Positions 1 through 11,829 of a DNA stretch of 64,000 nucleotides are shown piece after piece; position 1 is the first letter of the stretch, and every line of letters begins with the position of its first letter. A model generated the notes under the pieces. The model worked only from the letters and a program-made list of their open reading frames with translations, did no database searches and was not told the origin of the DNA. Source of the stretch: Pyronema omphalodes (taxonomy: Eukaryota; Ascomycota; Pezizomycetes; Pezizales; Pyronemataceae); assembly GCA_024516155.1 (NCBI GenBank), contig JAJJXM010000048.1, positions 434,001 to 498,000 of the forward strand, read 5' to 3'. The position numbers and the translations under genes were made by a program.

Positions 1-802
1 AACTACAAATACAGCCATACATACAAATATCAAATCATTCCACAATCTCGGAATCTATCAAGTCCCAAGCGAATTAAAACTTTATCCAGCGTTTGACGTG
101 TTGAAAGCAAATAGTATATGGCTTCCCTACCTACCTACATAGCTTCCCTATCGAATGTTCATACATACAAAGTACATACATACATAGAAGCACCATAAAC
201 TTTAAAAACGTACATCTATCACCATAGATAGGATAGATGCGATCATCCGCGTCGGAACTATCTATGGGACAAGACAAGACAAGACAGCTGTCATGATTAA
301 CCCGGCCAAGCAGCCAATACCCAGCCAATGGATTCGTTTGCTCATAGAAAGTCTAGAAAGTCTAGAAACCCTAGGACCTCGCAGCATACAAACTTTAAAT
401 ATTCCCAAAAAAAAAAAAAAAAGGAAACCCCCCGACCTTGAAAAATTTAAATTCGAATTTCTTTTTTCCCCATTACCATTCCCAGCTCCATCCAGAGTGA
501 TATTCCATGCCCCTGTGTCCATACAGTATGCGTATATAATCCGTATCTGACACCCTACCACCTACCCTGCATCCGGATGTATGGTGCTTATGTCCTCTAT
601 GCAGATACATATAAAGACGAAGACGAAGATGATCTGGTGCTTCATGTGCTTCGGGTGGATGATCTCCGCGCTTATGTAGGGATCTCATCGATAATGGATG
701 CATACCGAGAGTCCGAGATCAGGCAATTTACTTACCTCTTGCATATGTAGTTGGATAGATAGTACAATTGTGGGGTATATGTAGCTACCGGGCTGCATAT
801 GT

Positions 803-804
<2 letters not shown>

Positions 805-840
<36 letters not shown>
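805..840. repeat. Poly-A tract
   Basis: An almost pure run of more than 30 A, followed by GAAAAGAAA and then CCCCGGG. No retroelement or gene is recognisable on either side, so it may be simple slippage or the tail of a decayed insertion. Confidence 0.85.
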
Positions 841-842
<2 letters not shown>

Positions 843-1170
843 AAAGAAACCCCGGGAAGACTAAAGTTTAAACTGGTCAATAACTAGCCTTGAATGGTTG
901 AATGGTTGACTGGTTGACTGGTTTATTAGTCTATTGGTTGGAAAATACAAACCGGAAGAGGTGGATAATATTATCATGGTGGGTGGTTTATGGGTGTATG
1001 GGTGTATGGGTTGATGGTTAGGTATGGGTATTGGATTAAGCAGTGACGGTACTCAGGAGTCAGACTGTACTGTCGGATGTAGAGTTATATAAACTTTAAC
1101 CAAGTAGTTCCTGTTCTGGTTTTAAATCATTGTGGATAGGTCTTTGTATATCTGTATCTCTGTGTATATA

Positions 1171-1278
1171 ATCCATCAATCTATCAATCCATCAATGCAT
1201 CAATCCATCAATCCATCAATCCATCAATCCATCAATCCATCAATCCATCAATCCATCAATCCATCAATCCATCAATCC
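1171..1278 (+). repeat. ATCAATCC octamer microsatellite
   Basis: About thirteen head-to-tail copies of the 8-mer ATCAATCC, with a few substitutions at the left edge and near-perfect copies in the centre. No coding frame uses it. The uniform central copies suggest recent slippage. Confidence 0.9.
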
Positions 1279-2261
1279 GATCCTGCACTATGTAGTTATA
1301 CGTACTAAAAGCAGCCCCAGCCTCCGGATAATAAACCCAACAATCAAGAAGCTTGCCTGTTAACATGATTCCTAGAAACATGGGATATGATATTATAAGT
1401 GGCTAATCATTTAACCGGCTTCCGAAATCATTCCCAATGTTCCAGTGTTCCAGAAAAACTCAATTCAAAATGAATATACACCCCTCATGCCCCCTCATCA
1501 CCAGCCAAAAATAAGAACTATATCCCATCCAAGATTACAGCTGACTCCCATGGATCACAGTAGCTGCAAGCCGGTTTTATCAAACCATTTCCCTATTTCC
1601 CTATTTCCCCATTTCCCCGGTCCGGTCCCCAGGTCCGCGGTCCCAGGTCCCAGGTTCCCAGGTTCCGGAAGAGCTTATGCTTAGCAACCTTTATTCCTAA
1701 AATATTATTGAATATACTAATGATTGAGACCGGTATGTATCGAGACTTGAAGTTTGAAGTTCAAAGCTCAAAGGTGTAGATAACTGATATGAAGCATCCT
1801 TGAATATGGTTGCTTATATGTGGTTGCTTATATGTGATTGCTTATATGTGGTTGCTTATATGAGGTTCCCTGTATAAGTTCCTTTTGCTTATTTCGATCC
1901 TTTTGTATGTATGTATGTATGTATGTATCCCAGGGTCAAAGTATGCCAAGTTCTAAGTTCTAAGTTCTAAGTTGATTCTTTCCATTTCCTGGACCGAGAA
2001 TCTGTCGATATTTTTTTTATCCCAAGTGATGAAAGTGATTAGAGTAATTAGAGTCATTAGAGTCATTAGAATGATTAGAATGATTAGAATAATCCCAGTT
2101 GCAAATATCTAATTGTCATCGAAGGTGTATTAGAGAGTGCTGCCTTGGTGATTCAAAATCCGGAATTGTAATGAATGATTAGAGTGATTATGGAATGATA
2201 TGATTAGAATGATTAGAATTTAGAGTAATTCCCTACATAAACAACGGTTCGTGATGATGGA

Positions 2262-2790
2262 AAAGTTTAGCTCTCTAGGTTTAGTAATCCTAGCAGCGAA
2301 TCTTCCAGAGGCTTTTCCAAGTTCCGAAGAAGTTAAACTGGTACCGTGGAAGTAAACTCAAAGATAGTTGTCGACCGAGCTGTGAGCGACTTGTGTCTTA
2401 ACAAATGCTGATTTGGATTCGTGATTCGTGATTCGTGAAGCATGGATCATGAGTGATTCGGTGCTAACTTCTCAGGTTTGCTGAAGTTGAAGTTGAAGTT
2501 CAAGGTTTGAAGTTTAAAGTTCAAAGTTTAAAGTTTAGCCCTCCGAGTTCCCTAGGTTCAGTAATCCTAGCCCCGAATCTTCGAGAGAGAAGCTTTTCTT
2601 TTCAAGTTCCCAGAACTGGAGGAGTGAAACCGGTACCGGGAAGTATATAAACTGTATGTAAATCCAAAAGATGGTCGGTAATGCTGGGTATGTGAGGCTG
2701 TGAGCGACTTGAGTCTTAACAAGTGCTAGTCCGGTGATTCGTGAAGCATGGATGATGGATCATTTTTCAAGACTCAAGTGTGATTCTCAG
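2262..2790 (+). repeat. Diverged tandem duplication, about 265-bp offset
   Basis: Two imperfect copies, about 2262-2464 and 2528-2790, share ordered blocks: TTTAG..CTC, then TAATCCTAGC, CGAATCTTC, AGGCTTTTC or AAGCTTTTC, GGTACCG, GCTGTGAGCGACTTG, CTTAACAA and GTGATTCGTGAAGCATGGAT. The order is kept while spacing has drifted by small indels. No conserved frame was seen, so this looks like old non-coding duplication. Confidence 0.7.
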
Positions 2791-4023
2791 GGTCTATATG
2801 TATAAACTGGAGGTGATACACATGGATGGATGGATGGATGGATGTTTCTAGAGGGCCTTCCGGGGGGGTGCTTGGGTTGATAAAGGTGTGTCCCAGAAAC
2901 CAGTTACGGGCCTATGTACATTGTACGGTAACCGGTAGTGCTGGGACTTGGCGTGGGGTCGTGGACGGTCGGATTAGCATGTACGATACTACTATGTATG
3001 GAGCACTCGGAGTTTAGAAATTCCGATGTTACATAATGCTCGTTCGGAGCTCGAGAGGACCTTGTTGGAACTTGGTGGAGGCTTCGGTTCTGGTTACCGG
3101 AATTTAGAAAGCTTCAAGGGAGTCCTGGGAACCGAGGAAAGTTGTAGGCACCGAGTGAATCCCGACGGCGCGGGCTGGGTATGTACATTGTACATAACCA
3201 CAGGGTTGTTTTCGGCTTGGATTTGAATTTCGGGATGAAACCGGTATTGTCTTGACAACCTTGGCTGCCGAGATGAAGGCTCCCGAAACTCTGTGTATTC
3301 CCCGTGGTCAAGCACCGCATATGTGTTTTTTCAATCATCAGATAACATTATAAGTCAATTGCAGAGATGACACGGTGGTCGGAATTGCCGATCGATCCCT
3401 TTGGCTGTTGAGATTCCGCGGTCCATATCTATGATTCATCACTTTGTAGCGACCGTGTACGGGCACCGGCAGCGTAAATAAGTCGGGTAAATTCGGGGGC
3501 ATCCGGAAAAAATTCCACTCCATCAATCAATTCTGCTCCTTGTAATTCAATTCTGCTTACCCTGAGACTGTTTTGATGCCTGTATTCATTACATCTAATT
3601 TCTTGAACTCGTAGCGTGATAATTGATGATTCCTTGCAACACCACCATGCGCATCTGCATTAATCTAATTAACCATGCGAATCGACACTACTCTAAAGGA
3701 TGTTTTATCTAGGTAGCTCTCTCGCATTAAAATGGTCTATTTTTCTGTGAATGGTGCTGTGAGTAGCGGGTTTATGAGGCTCCAGAAGCTGTGCTGAAAT
3801 ATACGTCTGTGTTAGATAAGCAGAAATGAGGCTCAAGCTTCGAGTTAGCGCGCTGAATTCGACTAGGAAGACTAGTCCCTCCGTTAACCAATCACAACGC
3901 CGACTTTTTCCGTAATCCATTCAGTTTCCTTTCGTCTCGGCTTGGTTGCAACCGCCTTCTCTTAAACGCACGCAGTCCATCGTTCTCCACTCCCCTCAAA
4001 GACCCTACGCAACTACAACGAAA

Positions 4024-4602
4024 ATGTCCTTTGTATTGAAGCGCATCACTCAGTTTGTTGAGTCTTCCCCGGCTCTCAAGAAGATCGGTACTCCCCTCGC
4101 CGACCGTTACTGCGACTTGGCTGGTTACCGTCAGGTTGGACTTTGGTAAGTTGGAAAGCCGAAGCCGTGGTTGTGTTGGAGATACCCGGCGATCCAGGCG
4201 GCAACCCCCACACGTCCGGATCTTGAAATTGAGGCTGAGAAATATGTTTCTAATTCATCATCATGATTATATAGCTACGATGACTTGATCTCTGAGGAGA
4301 ACGACGTTGTCCAGAAGGCTCTTAAGCGTCTTCCTCCCCGTCTCGTCTACGACCGTATGTTCCGTCAGCGCCGTGCCATGCAGTGCTCCTTGGCCCAGAC
4401 CGTTCTCCCCAAGGAGGAGCAGACCAAGCCTGAGGATGTATGAACCCCGCCACAATCTTTCACGACTTCCACACTTCCGAAGCATCAGAAAACTGATACG
4501 TGTCACAATCAGGACATCCACTACCTCCGCCCTTACATCGAGGAGGTTCAGCGCGAGTTTGCCGAGCGCGAGGAGCTCGACTCTTTGACCAAGTCCAAGT
4601 AA
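4024..4602 (+). CDS. QCR7: Cytochrome bc1 complex subunit 7
   Basis: Small matrix-side subunit of mitochondrial respiratory complex III (UQCRB family), which holds core subunits and cytochrome b together. Three exons can be read: 4024-4145, 4275-4437 and 4513-4602, joined by GT-AG introns of 129 and 75 nt. The joined frame gives 124 residues, close to the usual 122-127. Seen along the protein: start [10 protein letters not shown], a [10 protein letters not shown] segment after the first splice, the [13 protein letters not shown] core and the [19 protein letters not shown] end, all typical of the fungal family. The start is the first ATG, in an AAAATG context. It converges on ESF2 with about 0.8 kb between. 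Confidence 0.95.
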
Positions 4603-5420
4603 ATTCGGACAATTACACCACCGACGAATTGCACGGACGAAAACGAAAGGTCATGATGAAGCGAAGCGAGGCGTGGGTACGTGGCGTGGAGCGGATTTAA
4701 AGTTGGAATGACGGATAGAGGTTGAGGGAGAGAGAAGGAAGGAAGGGAAAAAAAAGGTGTTGCCATCGAGATAGTGATATACCCGGAGGTTTCACCTCTG
4801 ACTACCTTCTTTTTGGTGTTGGTGTTGTTGGTGTTGCTGTTTTTTTGTATATGAGTGTGTACTTTCCGGCAATTATTCAATTAGACGGGTTGGAAAACAA
4901 AAGCAGAATGATGATTGGCCACAATAAGGCATGCCCAAGTGGAAAAAAGTTTAGACTGAGGGGATTAAGATGATGGTTTGTCTTTGGTCGTATTGATGTT
5001 TCTACAATTTAAACAATATATCTCCACTCATCATTTACAGAATGTCGTTGCTCGGAATATTCTAACCGAATCAATTGCTCGCCAAACTAGTGCTGGACTT
5101 TCTACACCAAGATAGCCAGATGCTCGTTCACATAGCTCTTGTAGATTTCCGATGGTTCATCGGACAACGGTTGTAGGTTACCGGCACATTGAGCTTTATG
5201 TCCAGACCAGAGTGCTTCTCAGTCTAGATCATTTCAATAGCGAGACCGAACCGAATGCTGAGCCGTGTACCACTCAATCATCCTAACCCAACTACTCATA
5301 ATTGCTCGCGAGAACCCAACATTTGTGAAACATTGTTAAATTTATACAAAATTTAGATACATATTAACCCTTTTTTCCAAACACTCCCAAAACGCCATTG
5401 TTAAACAGAAGCTTTTAAAC
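4603..5420. other. Intergenic region between convergent QCR7 and ESF2
   Basis: Holds the 3' ends of two convergent genes. No further gene is supported; the short ORFs are antisense shadows or low complexity. There is a purine-rich GGAAGGAAGGG stretch near 4737 and a GTTGGTGTT microrepeat near 4818. Confidence 0.6.
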
Positions 5421-6625
5421 TTAAAACACTCTACTAAGAAGGTTCTTGACCTTCTCACTTTTCTCCTTTCCAGCTTCTGCTGAGTCGGCTGCTTTACCCT
5501 TGACTTTGTGTTGCTTGAACTGTCTACGGACTTCAATCTTCGCTGCAGCAGCAGATGCAGTGGATTCTGTTTTGGTTTTGGACTCAGATGCATCGCCGGA
5601 GGAAAGTTCGGTGGCTTTGCGCTTCTTTTGCATGTTCTCAACCATCTTGGCTCGCTCGACGTTGCGGAGGTAGGTTTTGTTGATGCGGGTTTCGTGGGCG
5701 ATCTCAGTGCGGAGCTTGGCTTGTCGAGAGGCGTTTTCGTAGGCTGTTGGGATGGGTTAGCTATTGAATTGCTGGTATATTCCACAGCTATCCCTTCTCG
5801 CTGGTAGTGCGTGGGAGGTAGATGCTCTCGGAGGTCCTGCGTTGAAGACTTACCAATCTGTGCTTGCAAATGATGCCACTTGTATTTCTTGAGATACCTT
5901 ATGTTCCAGATATCATCGTAATAGAAGCTTCCTTTCTTTCCTCCGACACTCGTGCAATTCAGAGTCTCGGCACATAGACGGGCTTCTTTCTTGTCCAGAA
6001 ACTCTACCCAACCCTCTACGAACATCCGCTTCTTGTTTCCTCCGAACTTGACACGCTTTGAATGCGACTTGGGATCCTCGGGGGACAAGAAAACACGACC
6101 GATCTTTCCAAATGTTCCTAACAGAGAGCGCACTTTCTGGGGCTTCATGAAGGGGGGGATTTTGGAGAGGTAGACAACGCCGGTTTTGGCAGTAGCAGCT
6201 TTGGATGCCAAAAGTTGGGCGGGAGTTAAAGGCTTTAGTTTGGAGGGGTTGGTGAAATCTTTGGTGTTCTTTTCTTCATTGTCGGCTTCTTCGTCATCGT
6301 CCTGGTCTTCCTCCTCAGCATCATCTTCCTCGGCTTCGGATCCGTCTTCACCGTCCTTGGACTTCTTTGCGGCCTTCTTGCTGTCCTTGGCGAAGGCTGC
6401 ACCTCCGAGCTTTCCGGCGAAACGAGGGTCGATGGAAGGGTCCGCAGAGTCGTCGTCGGAATCTTCAGCGGCATCGCTCTCGTCATCGTCGTTCTTGGTG
6501 ACTCTGCGACGTTTCGTACGGTGGGATGCGCGGGTTTCTTCTTCGTTATCGGAGTGGGAGAAGACTTGTTCGTCCTCGGATTCGTCAAGACCCAAAAGGT
6601 CGGTAGCGGTTTTTTCCTTCGCCAT
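5421..6625 (-). CDS. ESF2: Pre-rRNA processing factor Esf2 (ABT1 family)
   Basis: RNA-binding nucleolar protein of the small-subunit processome, needed for early 18S pre-rRNA cleavage and known in yeast to stimulate the helicase Dbp8. Two exons, 6625-5854 and 5743-5421, joined over a 109-nt intron (donor GTAAGT, acceptor ACAG), give 364 residues. Seen: an acidic N-terminal third with D/E runs; the RRM starting GVVYLSKIPPFMKPQKVRSLL; the family signature KRVKFGGNKKRMFVEGWVEF; YDDIWNIRYLKKYKWHHL; and, only after splicing, the AYENASRQAKLRTE helix. The tail is Lys/Ala/Ser-rich. An unspliced reading frame runs past the intron into unrelated sequence and should not be used. ATG 6625 (MAKEKTATDLL) was chosen over non-ATG upstream codons. 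Confidence 0.93.
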
Positions 6626-7027
6626 TTTGTTTTGAAGTTCGCTGTTAAGTTTGCGGGTTGTTTTTGAGCCTTTCCGTCGAATTGATGAATATTTTTGTAG
6701 AATTCGTGATAGTTCCCTGCGCGAAAGTTTCACGTCCAGAAGTTCTCAGCAAAATTGTTACTAGTCGTCACCGGTACGCTACGCTAACCACCCCAGTCTC
6801 AGCTTTCCGTGCCAGGTCGCCAAGCCAAGCATTAGCGTTGATTGTTGTAGAGGACACGCCGGCGTGAGCTTCGAAGGACATCGACAAACCTCATCGCCCG
6901 TTGCAATCACGACTACAATTCATTCCACGAACCCTCTTCCACCGCGCGGATACCGTGAACCTTGCTCAACTCCTCGTGATCTACCAGAAGCCCCGAGTAC
7001 GCACGCACTTATCACGCATCGGCCGTA
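6626..7027. promoter_or_regulatory. Shared divergent promoter of ESF2 and the J-protein
   Basis: A 402-bp interval separates two divergent starts, so both promoters and 5' UTRs must lie here. No canonical TATA box stands out. Calling it a promoter rests on gene orientation only. Confidence 0.6.
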
Positions 7028-8276
7028 ATGTCGACTAGCACAACCTCGGGCAGCAAGCCCAGCAGCTCAGCCGGCAGCGCAAAGTTTAGAGAACATTCCC
7101 ACGGCCGGCAAGATCGCGAATACACCTCAGAACAAAAAGCGGCGGTAGAAAGAATTAGACGATGCAAACCAACGGCTTATTACGAGATTTTATCGGTGGA
7201 AAAGGAAGCAAGTGATGGACAAATCAAAAAGGCATACCATAAACTTTCGTTACAGACGCATCCGGATAAAAATGGTGCGCCCGGTGCGGACGAGGCTTTC
7301 AAATGTATGTTTATCAAATTTTTTTTTCCCTTGAAGCTATTCCGGACATGATCAAGCTCCCGCACGTGGTGGTCCGAGCTTCACTATCTGGCGTTACCGG
7401 GCGCTTTCATTGTACTTGCCAAGATTTATTGCTGACTGTTATTATGCAGTGGTCTCTAAAGCCTTCCAGGTTCTTTCAGACTCCCAAAAGCGCGCAATCT
7501 TCGACCAAACCGGTGGCGACCCAGAAAGTCGAGGCGGAATGGGTGGTGGAGGTGGTGGTATGCCCACCGGTAACCCCTTCGCTGGTTTCCGTGGTGCTCA
7601 ACCTGGTATGGGGGGTATGGGTGGTATGGGAGGCGATATCTCACCCGAGGATTTGTTCAACTTCATTTTCAGCAATGGAATGGGCAATGGCGGTTTCTTC
7701 AATGCCAATACTATGTTTGATGATGCTCGTGGAGGATTTGCATTTGGTGGCCCGGGTATTAGGGTTCACCAGTTTGGAGGCGGACCGAGGATGCAGAGAC
7801 GCAGAGCTGGCGGAGCGAATGCACAGCAGGAGGCAGCAGAGACCCAGGCAGGATTGTCGAGGTTATTCTGGCAGTTTCTACCGTTGATCCTGTTCTTCTT
7901 GGTGCCGATGTTGAGTGGATTGTTTGGAGGTGGCGACGAGAAAATGAAGGGACCGCAGTTCACCATGGACCCTACGGTACCGTACACACAAATGAGAATG
8001 ACGCCGGAACACAAGATCCCATTCTATGTTAACCCCAAGGATCTAGATGGGATGTCGATGCGGGATATGACCAAGCTTGGACAGAGGGCAGAGCAGACTA
8101 TTCTGAATAAGTGGACGAATGGTTGCAACCGGGAAGAGATTGTCCGACAGCAGATGTTGCAGGAGGCACAGGGATTCTTTTGGACGGATCAGGATATGGT
8201 GAAGAAGGCCAAGGAGATGGAAATGCCCAATTGTAGGAAGCTTCAAGACTTGGGGATGCAGAGAAGGCGCTACTAA
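7028..8276 (+). CDS. ER-membrane J-protein (Hlj1 / DNAJB12-type, DUF1977)
   Basis: Type III Hsp40 co-chaperone expected to sit in the ER membrane and recruit cytosolic Hsp70 for quality control. Two exons, 7028-7304 and 7450-8276, with a 145-nt intron inside the J-domain (the join restores [13 protein letters not shown]), give 367 residues. The J-domain spans about residues 48-113 with HPD at 78-80. It is followed by a Gly/Met-rich linker, one hydrophobic segment ([20 protein letters not shown]) as the membrane anchor, and a C-terminal DUF1977-like region with [10 protein letters not shown]. Domain order matches the yeast Hlj1 / human DNAJB12-B14 group. The gene is divergent from ESF2. Subfamily naming is by architecture, not by alignment. 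Confidence 0.92.
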
Positions 8277-9253
8277 GTGCAGTAATGACGGGTGTATATG
8301 AATTTTTTTGTAATTCTGTTTTCTTAAAGGCGTTTGTTTTTGTTTTTTTTTTTTATTGCGGGTATGAGAGAAGAAGAGCGAAAAATCATATCGGCTGATG
8401 AAAGGGCCGAAAAATTAAATCTTAGTTATGATTGGAGAATGTCTTTTGCTGATTATTCTTCGGTTAGCGATGTAGTTTACGAGATCGTTTAATTTACGTT
8501 GTGTTCAGTATGTGAGAGTATTGTAATGAAAAATATTGAACATGGCTCAGGTTGTCATAACGAGTTAGATTTCAGTGGGATGATAGCCCGTTGTTCTTCG
8601 TTCAAAATAGTTCTCAGGAATAACCTATGTAAAACTAGAGTAGGATTGAGGTAACGCGGAGTTCAAACCCGGCTGGACTCCGATTGATAAACATAGATGC
8701 GCGTGCAGTAAAGCCACTCTTAATCGCACTTCCATACTTGCTACCCAGAAACCGTATATACGTACCTCAGTATGTTGCTGTTTGAAGGAGTGGTGTAGAA
8801 TCAAAAAAATAAAGGATTGGAGTGGTTCTTCGGTGTGGGTATGGTATTGTAATTGTATTGTGGTCTTGCCGGAGAAAAGAAGTCCGGGGAACTGAAATTT
8901 CGAGGGCATGAGCAGGAATATAGAATATCATTCTCTTGAAAACATAGACTTTTGCACGCATTTTTCACACATTTATTTTACGGAAGGTTTCATTTTGAAT
9001 GATTTTCTACAATGATACGGACATCAGGCATTATTTCCATTTGCAATGAGTAAGTACATTATATTATGCAAAGAATCGCATAAACTTTTCTCCAAGGCCC
9101 ATTACTTCCCCAAAATCATACTACCATGCAAGCAAACAAGTAAAAGCTAAACGAGAAAAAAAGGAGATATACACCCAGTCGACGAAGCAAAGCCAAAACG
9201 ACATTTCCTCTCATGAAACGACCAGGAGTAATTCGTGACTTCCCCAAAGACGC
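8277..9253. other. Intergenic region between J-protein and F-box gene
   Basis: Contains the 3' UTRs of two convergent genes. The short frames have no motif and appear accidental. A GTTCAAACCC stretch near 8663 resembles a Pol III B box, but there is no A box or cloverleaf with it. Confidence 0.55.
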
Positions 9254-9936
9254 TCATGACCACAACCCCTCGCTCTTCATCCAGCTCTCCCATCCCATCC
9301 GCCACTCATAAAACATACGAGCAATATCCCATTTCTCAACCTGAACACACATTGAACACAGCCACTCCCCATCCCCGAACTGATTCCGGTTATTAAAAGT
9401 GAGGCGATAATGCCTGATAAAACTATGACTAACGGCGAATATCTCTTTGATCTTCGGGTTGGTTTTAGCTTCTCTCATGACCAGCTCTCTGGTAAACTTT
9501 GACAGCAGAGAAAACGATAAAACCTGAGGAGCTGCATAAAAGATATCTGGTAAAACTCCAAAGATACATTCCCAGGGGCTTCTGCATCGGTGACAAATGT
9601 TTATTCCTGCGTATTTTAGGGATTTTAAAGCTTCGATGCTCTTATAATCATCGTTTATCATGTGTTGGAGCATGATGTAGAGAATTTCGCTTGGAAGCTT
9701 TTCCAATGGCTGGTTTTTTTGGTTAGCGTGGATTCAGTAGCCGGAAATCGGATTTTTCGTACAAAAGAGTAGTCGGGCTTCGTTGTCATCCAGACGGGAA
9801 TTTGTGGTATACAATCCCATAAGGTATATTGGCTTTCTGAAATTGAGGTACTGTTATCAGAGGGTGTTGCATACCAGTAATTGTCGTCGGCTGTTGTTGT
9901 GCTCCATGCGTCGTCTGCTGCTAGAGGGTCCGACAT
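9254..9936 (-). CDS. Small F-box-like protein
   Basis: Probable substrate-recognition subunit for an SCF ubiquitin ligase; the substrate is unknown. Two exons, 9936-9763 and 9709-9254, joined over a 53-nt intron (donor GTACGA, GCTAAC branch point, acceptor CCAG), give 209 residues. Splicing creates the diagnostic PLEKLPSEILYIMLQHM, which begins the F-box at about residue 59; without splicing the motif is split between two frames. Downstream are paired Cys residues (CHRCRSPWECIFG and LCSMC) and a Trp-rich C-terminus. The N-terminal 58 residues are Asp/Ser/Thr-rich. It is short for this class and no LRR or WD repeats follow. The family call rests on the F-box motif alone. Confidence 0.7.
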
Positions 9937-11291
9937 TTGTCAGGGTAAACTGTAGTGAGGCTTATAGACAGTAGAATGTCAGAGCAGAATCTGTAGCTGG
10001 GACAGTAGATGAAGTATGTGCCGAGAAGTGCGGTGAAGAACAAGGAAGTAGCGGAGTTATGGTTGGTCCTTGGTGCTACGATTAGTCTCCGATGTTCACA
10101 AAAGAACTCAAAACGTCAGCAAAACTCAGAAAATGTTGAAATGTGTAGAGGTTATAAAGAGTAGACTAAAAGGCTGGTGGGTATTTAATCCTTCGGTGGA
10201 AGTGGAGTGAAGTGGAGATTGTAAAACTTTTGCCTTTTTATCTGGCACATAGTACACTATCCTATTGACGTCACGAGCCACACGGAGAGCAACACTAATC
10301 AGGGGAACTAAACCTCTTCAAAGCCATTCAAATATCGTTCTAGTTTCGGTTCACGGTCAATTCAACAATGCAACGTGTCCTGGATCGAGAAACAGAGAGC
10401 TTGATGGCGTAACTGAGTAACGTATGAGCATTGGCAGATCGAATATTTGAATTTGCCGTGTAACTATATCTTCTGAGAGGTATTACAATCCCATAACTGC
10501 AATTCACAGCACATTTGCGGTGTTCATGATGAGTCCAAACATTAAATAGCTATCGGCAGGTGGCAAGGTTAGGTGTTGGAACTTTCCCATAACCGACCGC
10601 TCCTTCAAGTGCGAACGCTCCCTGGACATTATGTTTTGTTCAGCAGGTTAGCTTGGGGACTAAGTGGGGTTGTATTGTTCTTAGATTTCTTGTGAGGCGA
10701 GCCCCACTGGAAGCGTACACCGCATGCCGTGATCCTCCGCAAACTTGTAGTATAGAACATGTTCTATAACACGATAACATGAGGTTGATAGATTTTCTGA
10801 CTCATTTGACGCAAGCAGTCATCTTTATAGTCTGTATGGAGTATGAAGTTGTCCTTGATAGGAAGCACGGATTATCGGTGGTTTAATTGTGCTGAAGGGC
10901 GAAACTCCGAGAATTTGAACGATTTTGGTGTGTTTCTTCCCTCCCGCAAAGGAATTACGGGTATTCAATGTGTCAATTAATGTGGTGTCTTATGGAAAAC
11001 GTTTGGAACACAAGCATGAGCCTTATGTAAGGACATATCACCGCAAACGACGCCTACGAAATCAGTGTCCTATTATTAACAATCTTTTACTGGCTATGCT
11101 ATTCTGTAAGTGTTTACCGGATGCGATGGCGATTCCTTAATCAGTCGCTTCAATGACGAGAATAGTTGATAGAGAAACACAACCTGCACTTCCTAGTTTC
11201 AATGATGATTTGATTAACCATTAAGTCTAGTAACATCCCCATATATAACCGGACGCCAAACGCCAAAATAATGCTTCTGTTGAACCTCTCT
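9937..11291. other. Intergenic region between F-box gene and ATG12
   Basis: About 1.35 kb upstream of the F-box gene and beyond the ATG12 stop. No gene is supported. An ATG-less frame at 10925-11140 has no recognisable motif. Confidence 0.5.
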
Positions 11292-11829
11292 CTAGCCAAA
11301 CGCACTTTGCATCGAGTAATTGATAATCAACTCTTCGCCTGTCTTAAAGCACTGTGATCCTGTTAGGTCTCACCCGTCTACAACAAACCATAGCAGCAGC
11401 ACTTACATTCCAAAGATTCCCCACGTTCTCATCCAATGCCGGTGCGAAGGTAAAGTTTATGTATAGGAATAGGCTATCAGCCGGCCCAATCCCTAACTGA
11501 CTCCGAAGAAACACCGCGACGTTCTCAAATCGTTGTGACGTTTTAATCTTGTAGGTATCTTTGTTGAGCATCGGTGCCGATCCCATAGCTTTGAATTTTA
11601 TCGTTACTGTAGTCTGTCAGAGTCCGCAAGCCGATAAAGAGGAGTTCTGCGAGCTCGCAAAGTTTCTGCAAGCTTTACAACCTTTCGTTGGCGTGGGATG
11701 TGCCGCCTTCTGAAGAGCTCGTTGACCATCTCGTGGCAGCGACGTAAGGAGAACCGACGCGGAAAGCGTAACTGGAAGCTCGAGGTTACCGCCTTCGATG
11801 TCTTCGGGGATGCGGGGGATGTCCGTCAT
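11292..11829 (-). CDS. ATG12: Ubiquitin-like autophagy protein Atg12
   Basis: Ubiquitin-like modifier conjugated to Atg5; the Atg12-Atg5/Atg16 complex acts as the E3-like enzyme for Atg8 lipidation in autophagosome formation. Three exons, 11829-11682, 11606-11407 and 11351-11292, with introns of 75 and 55 nt, give 135 residues. Both splice joins restore conserved blocks: KVTIKFKAMGSAPML across the first and LWNCFKTGEELIINYSM across the second. The protein ends ...QSAFG with the C-terminal Gly needed for conjugation. The FAPALDENVGNLW block is also typical. ATG 11829 (MTDIPRIPED) is the first in-frame Met. The N-terminal extension is short compared with other fungi. Divergent from the SDR gene. 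Confidence 0.93.

Larger units (their letters stand above)
1..4023. other. Gene-free, microsatellite-rich intergenic block
   Basis: No ORF here looks like a real gene; the open frames are short, overlap on both strands and lack recognisable motifs. The block holds simple repeats (a poly-A run at 805-840, an ATCAATCC array near 1171-1278, GTAT units near 1905-1928, GATTAGA-type units at 2035-2100 and 2170-2220, GGAT units at 2823-2844) and a diverged tandem duplication (about 2262-2464 and 2528-2790). The last part carries the promoter of the downstream QCR7 gene. A non-coding RNA gene cannot be excluded. Confidence 0.6.

Noticed and set aside
6186..6635. 149-residue + strand ORF opposite ESF2
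   Set aside because: Ser-rich antisense shadow of the acidic ESF2 N-terminus.
5342..6733. 463-residue unspliced ESF2 protein
   Set aside because: The unspliced frame starts at a GTG and runs through a clear GT-AG intron into unrelated sequence; the spliced frame restores the family helix.
8655..8680. tRNA B box (GTTCAAACCC)
   Set aside because: No A box at suitable distance and no cloverleaf.
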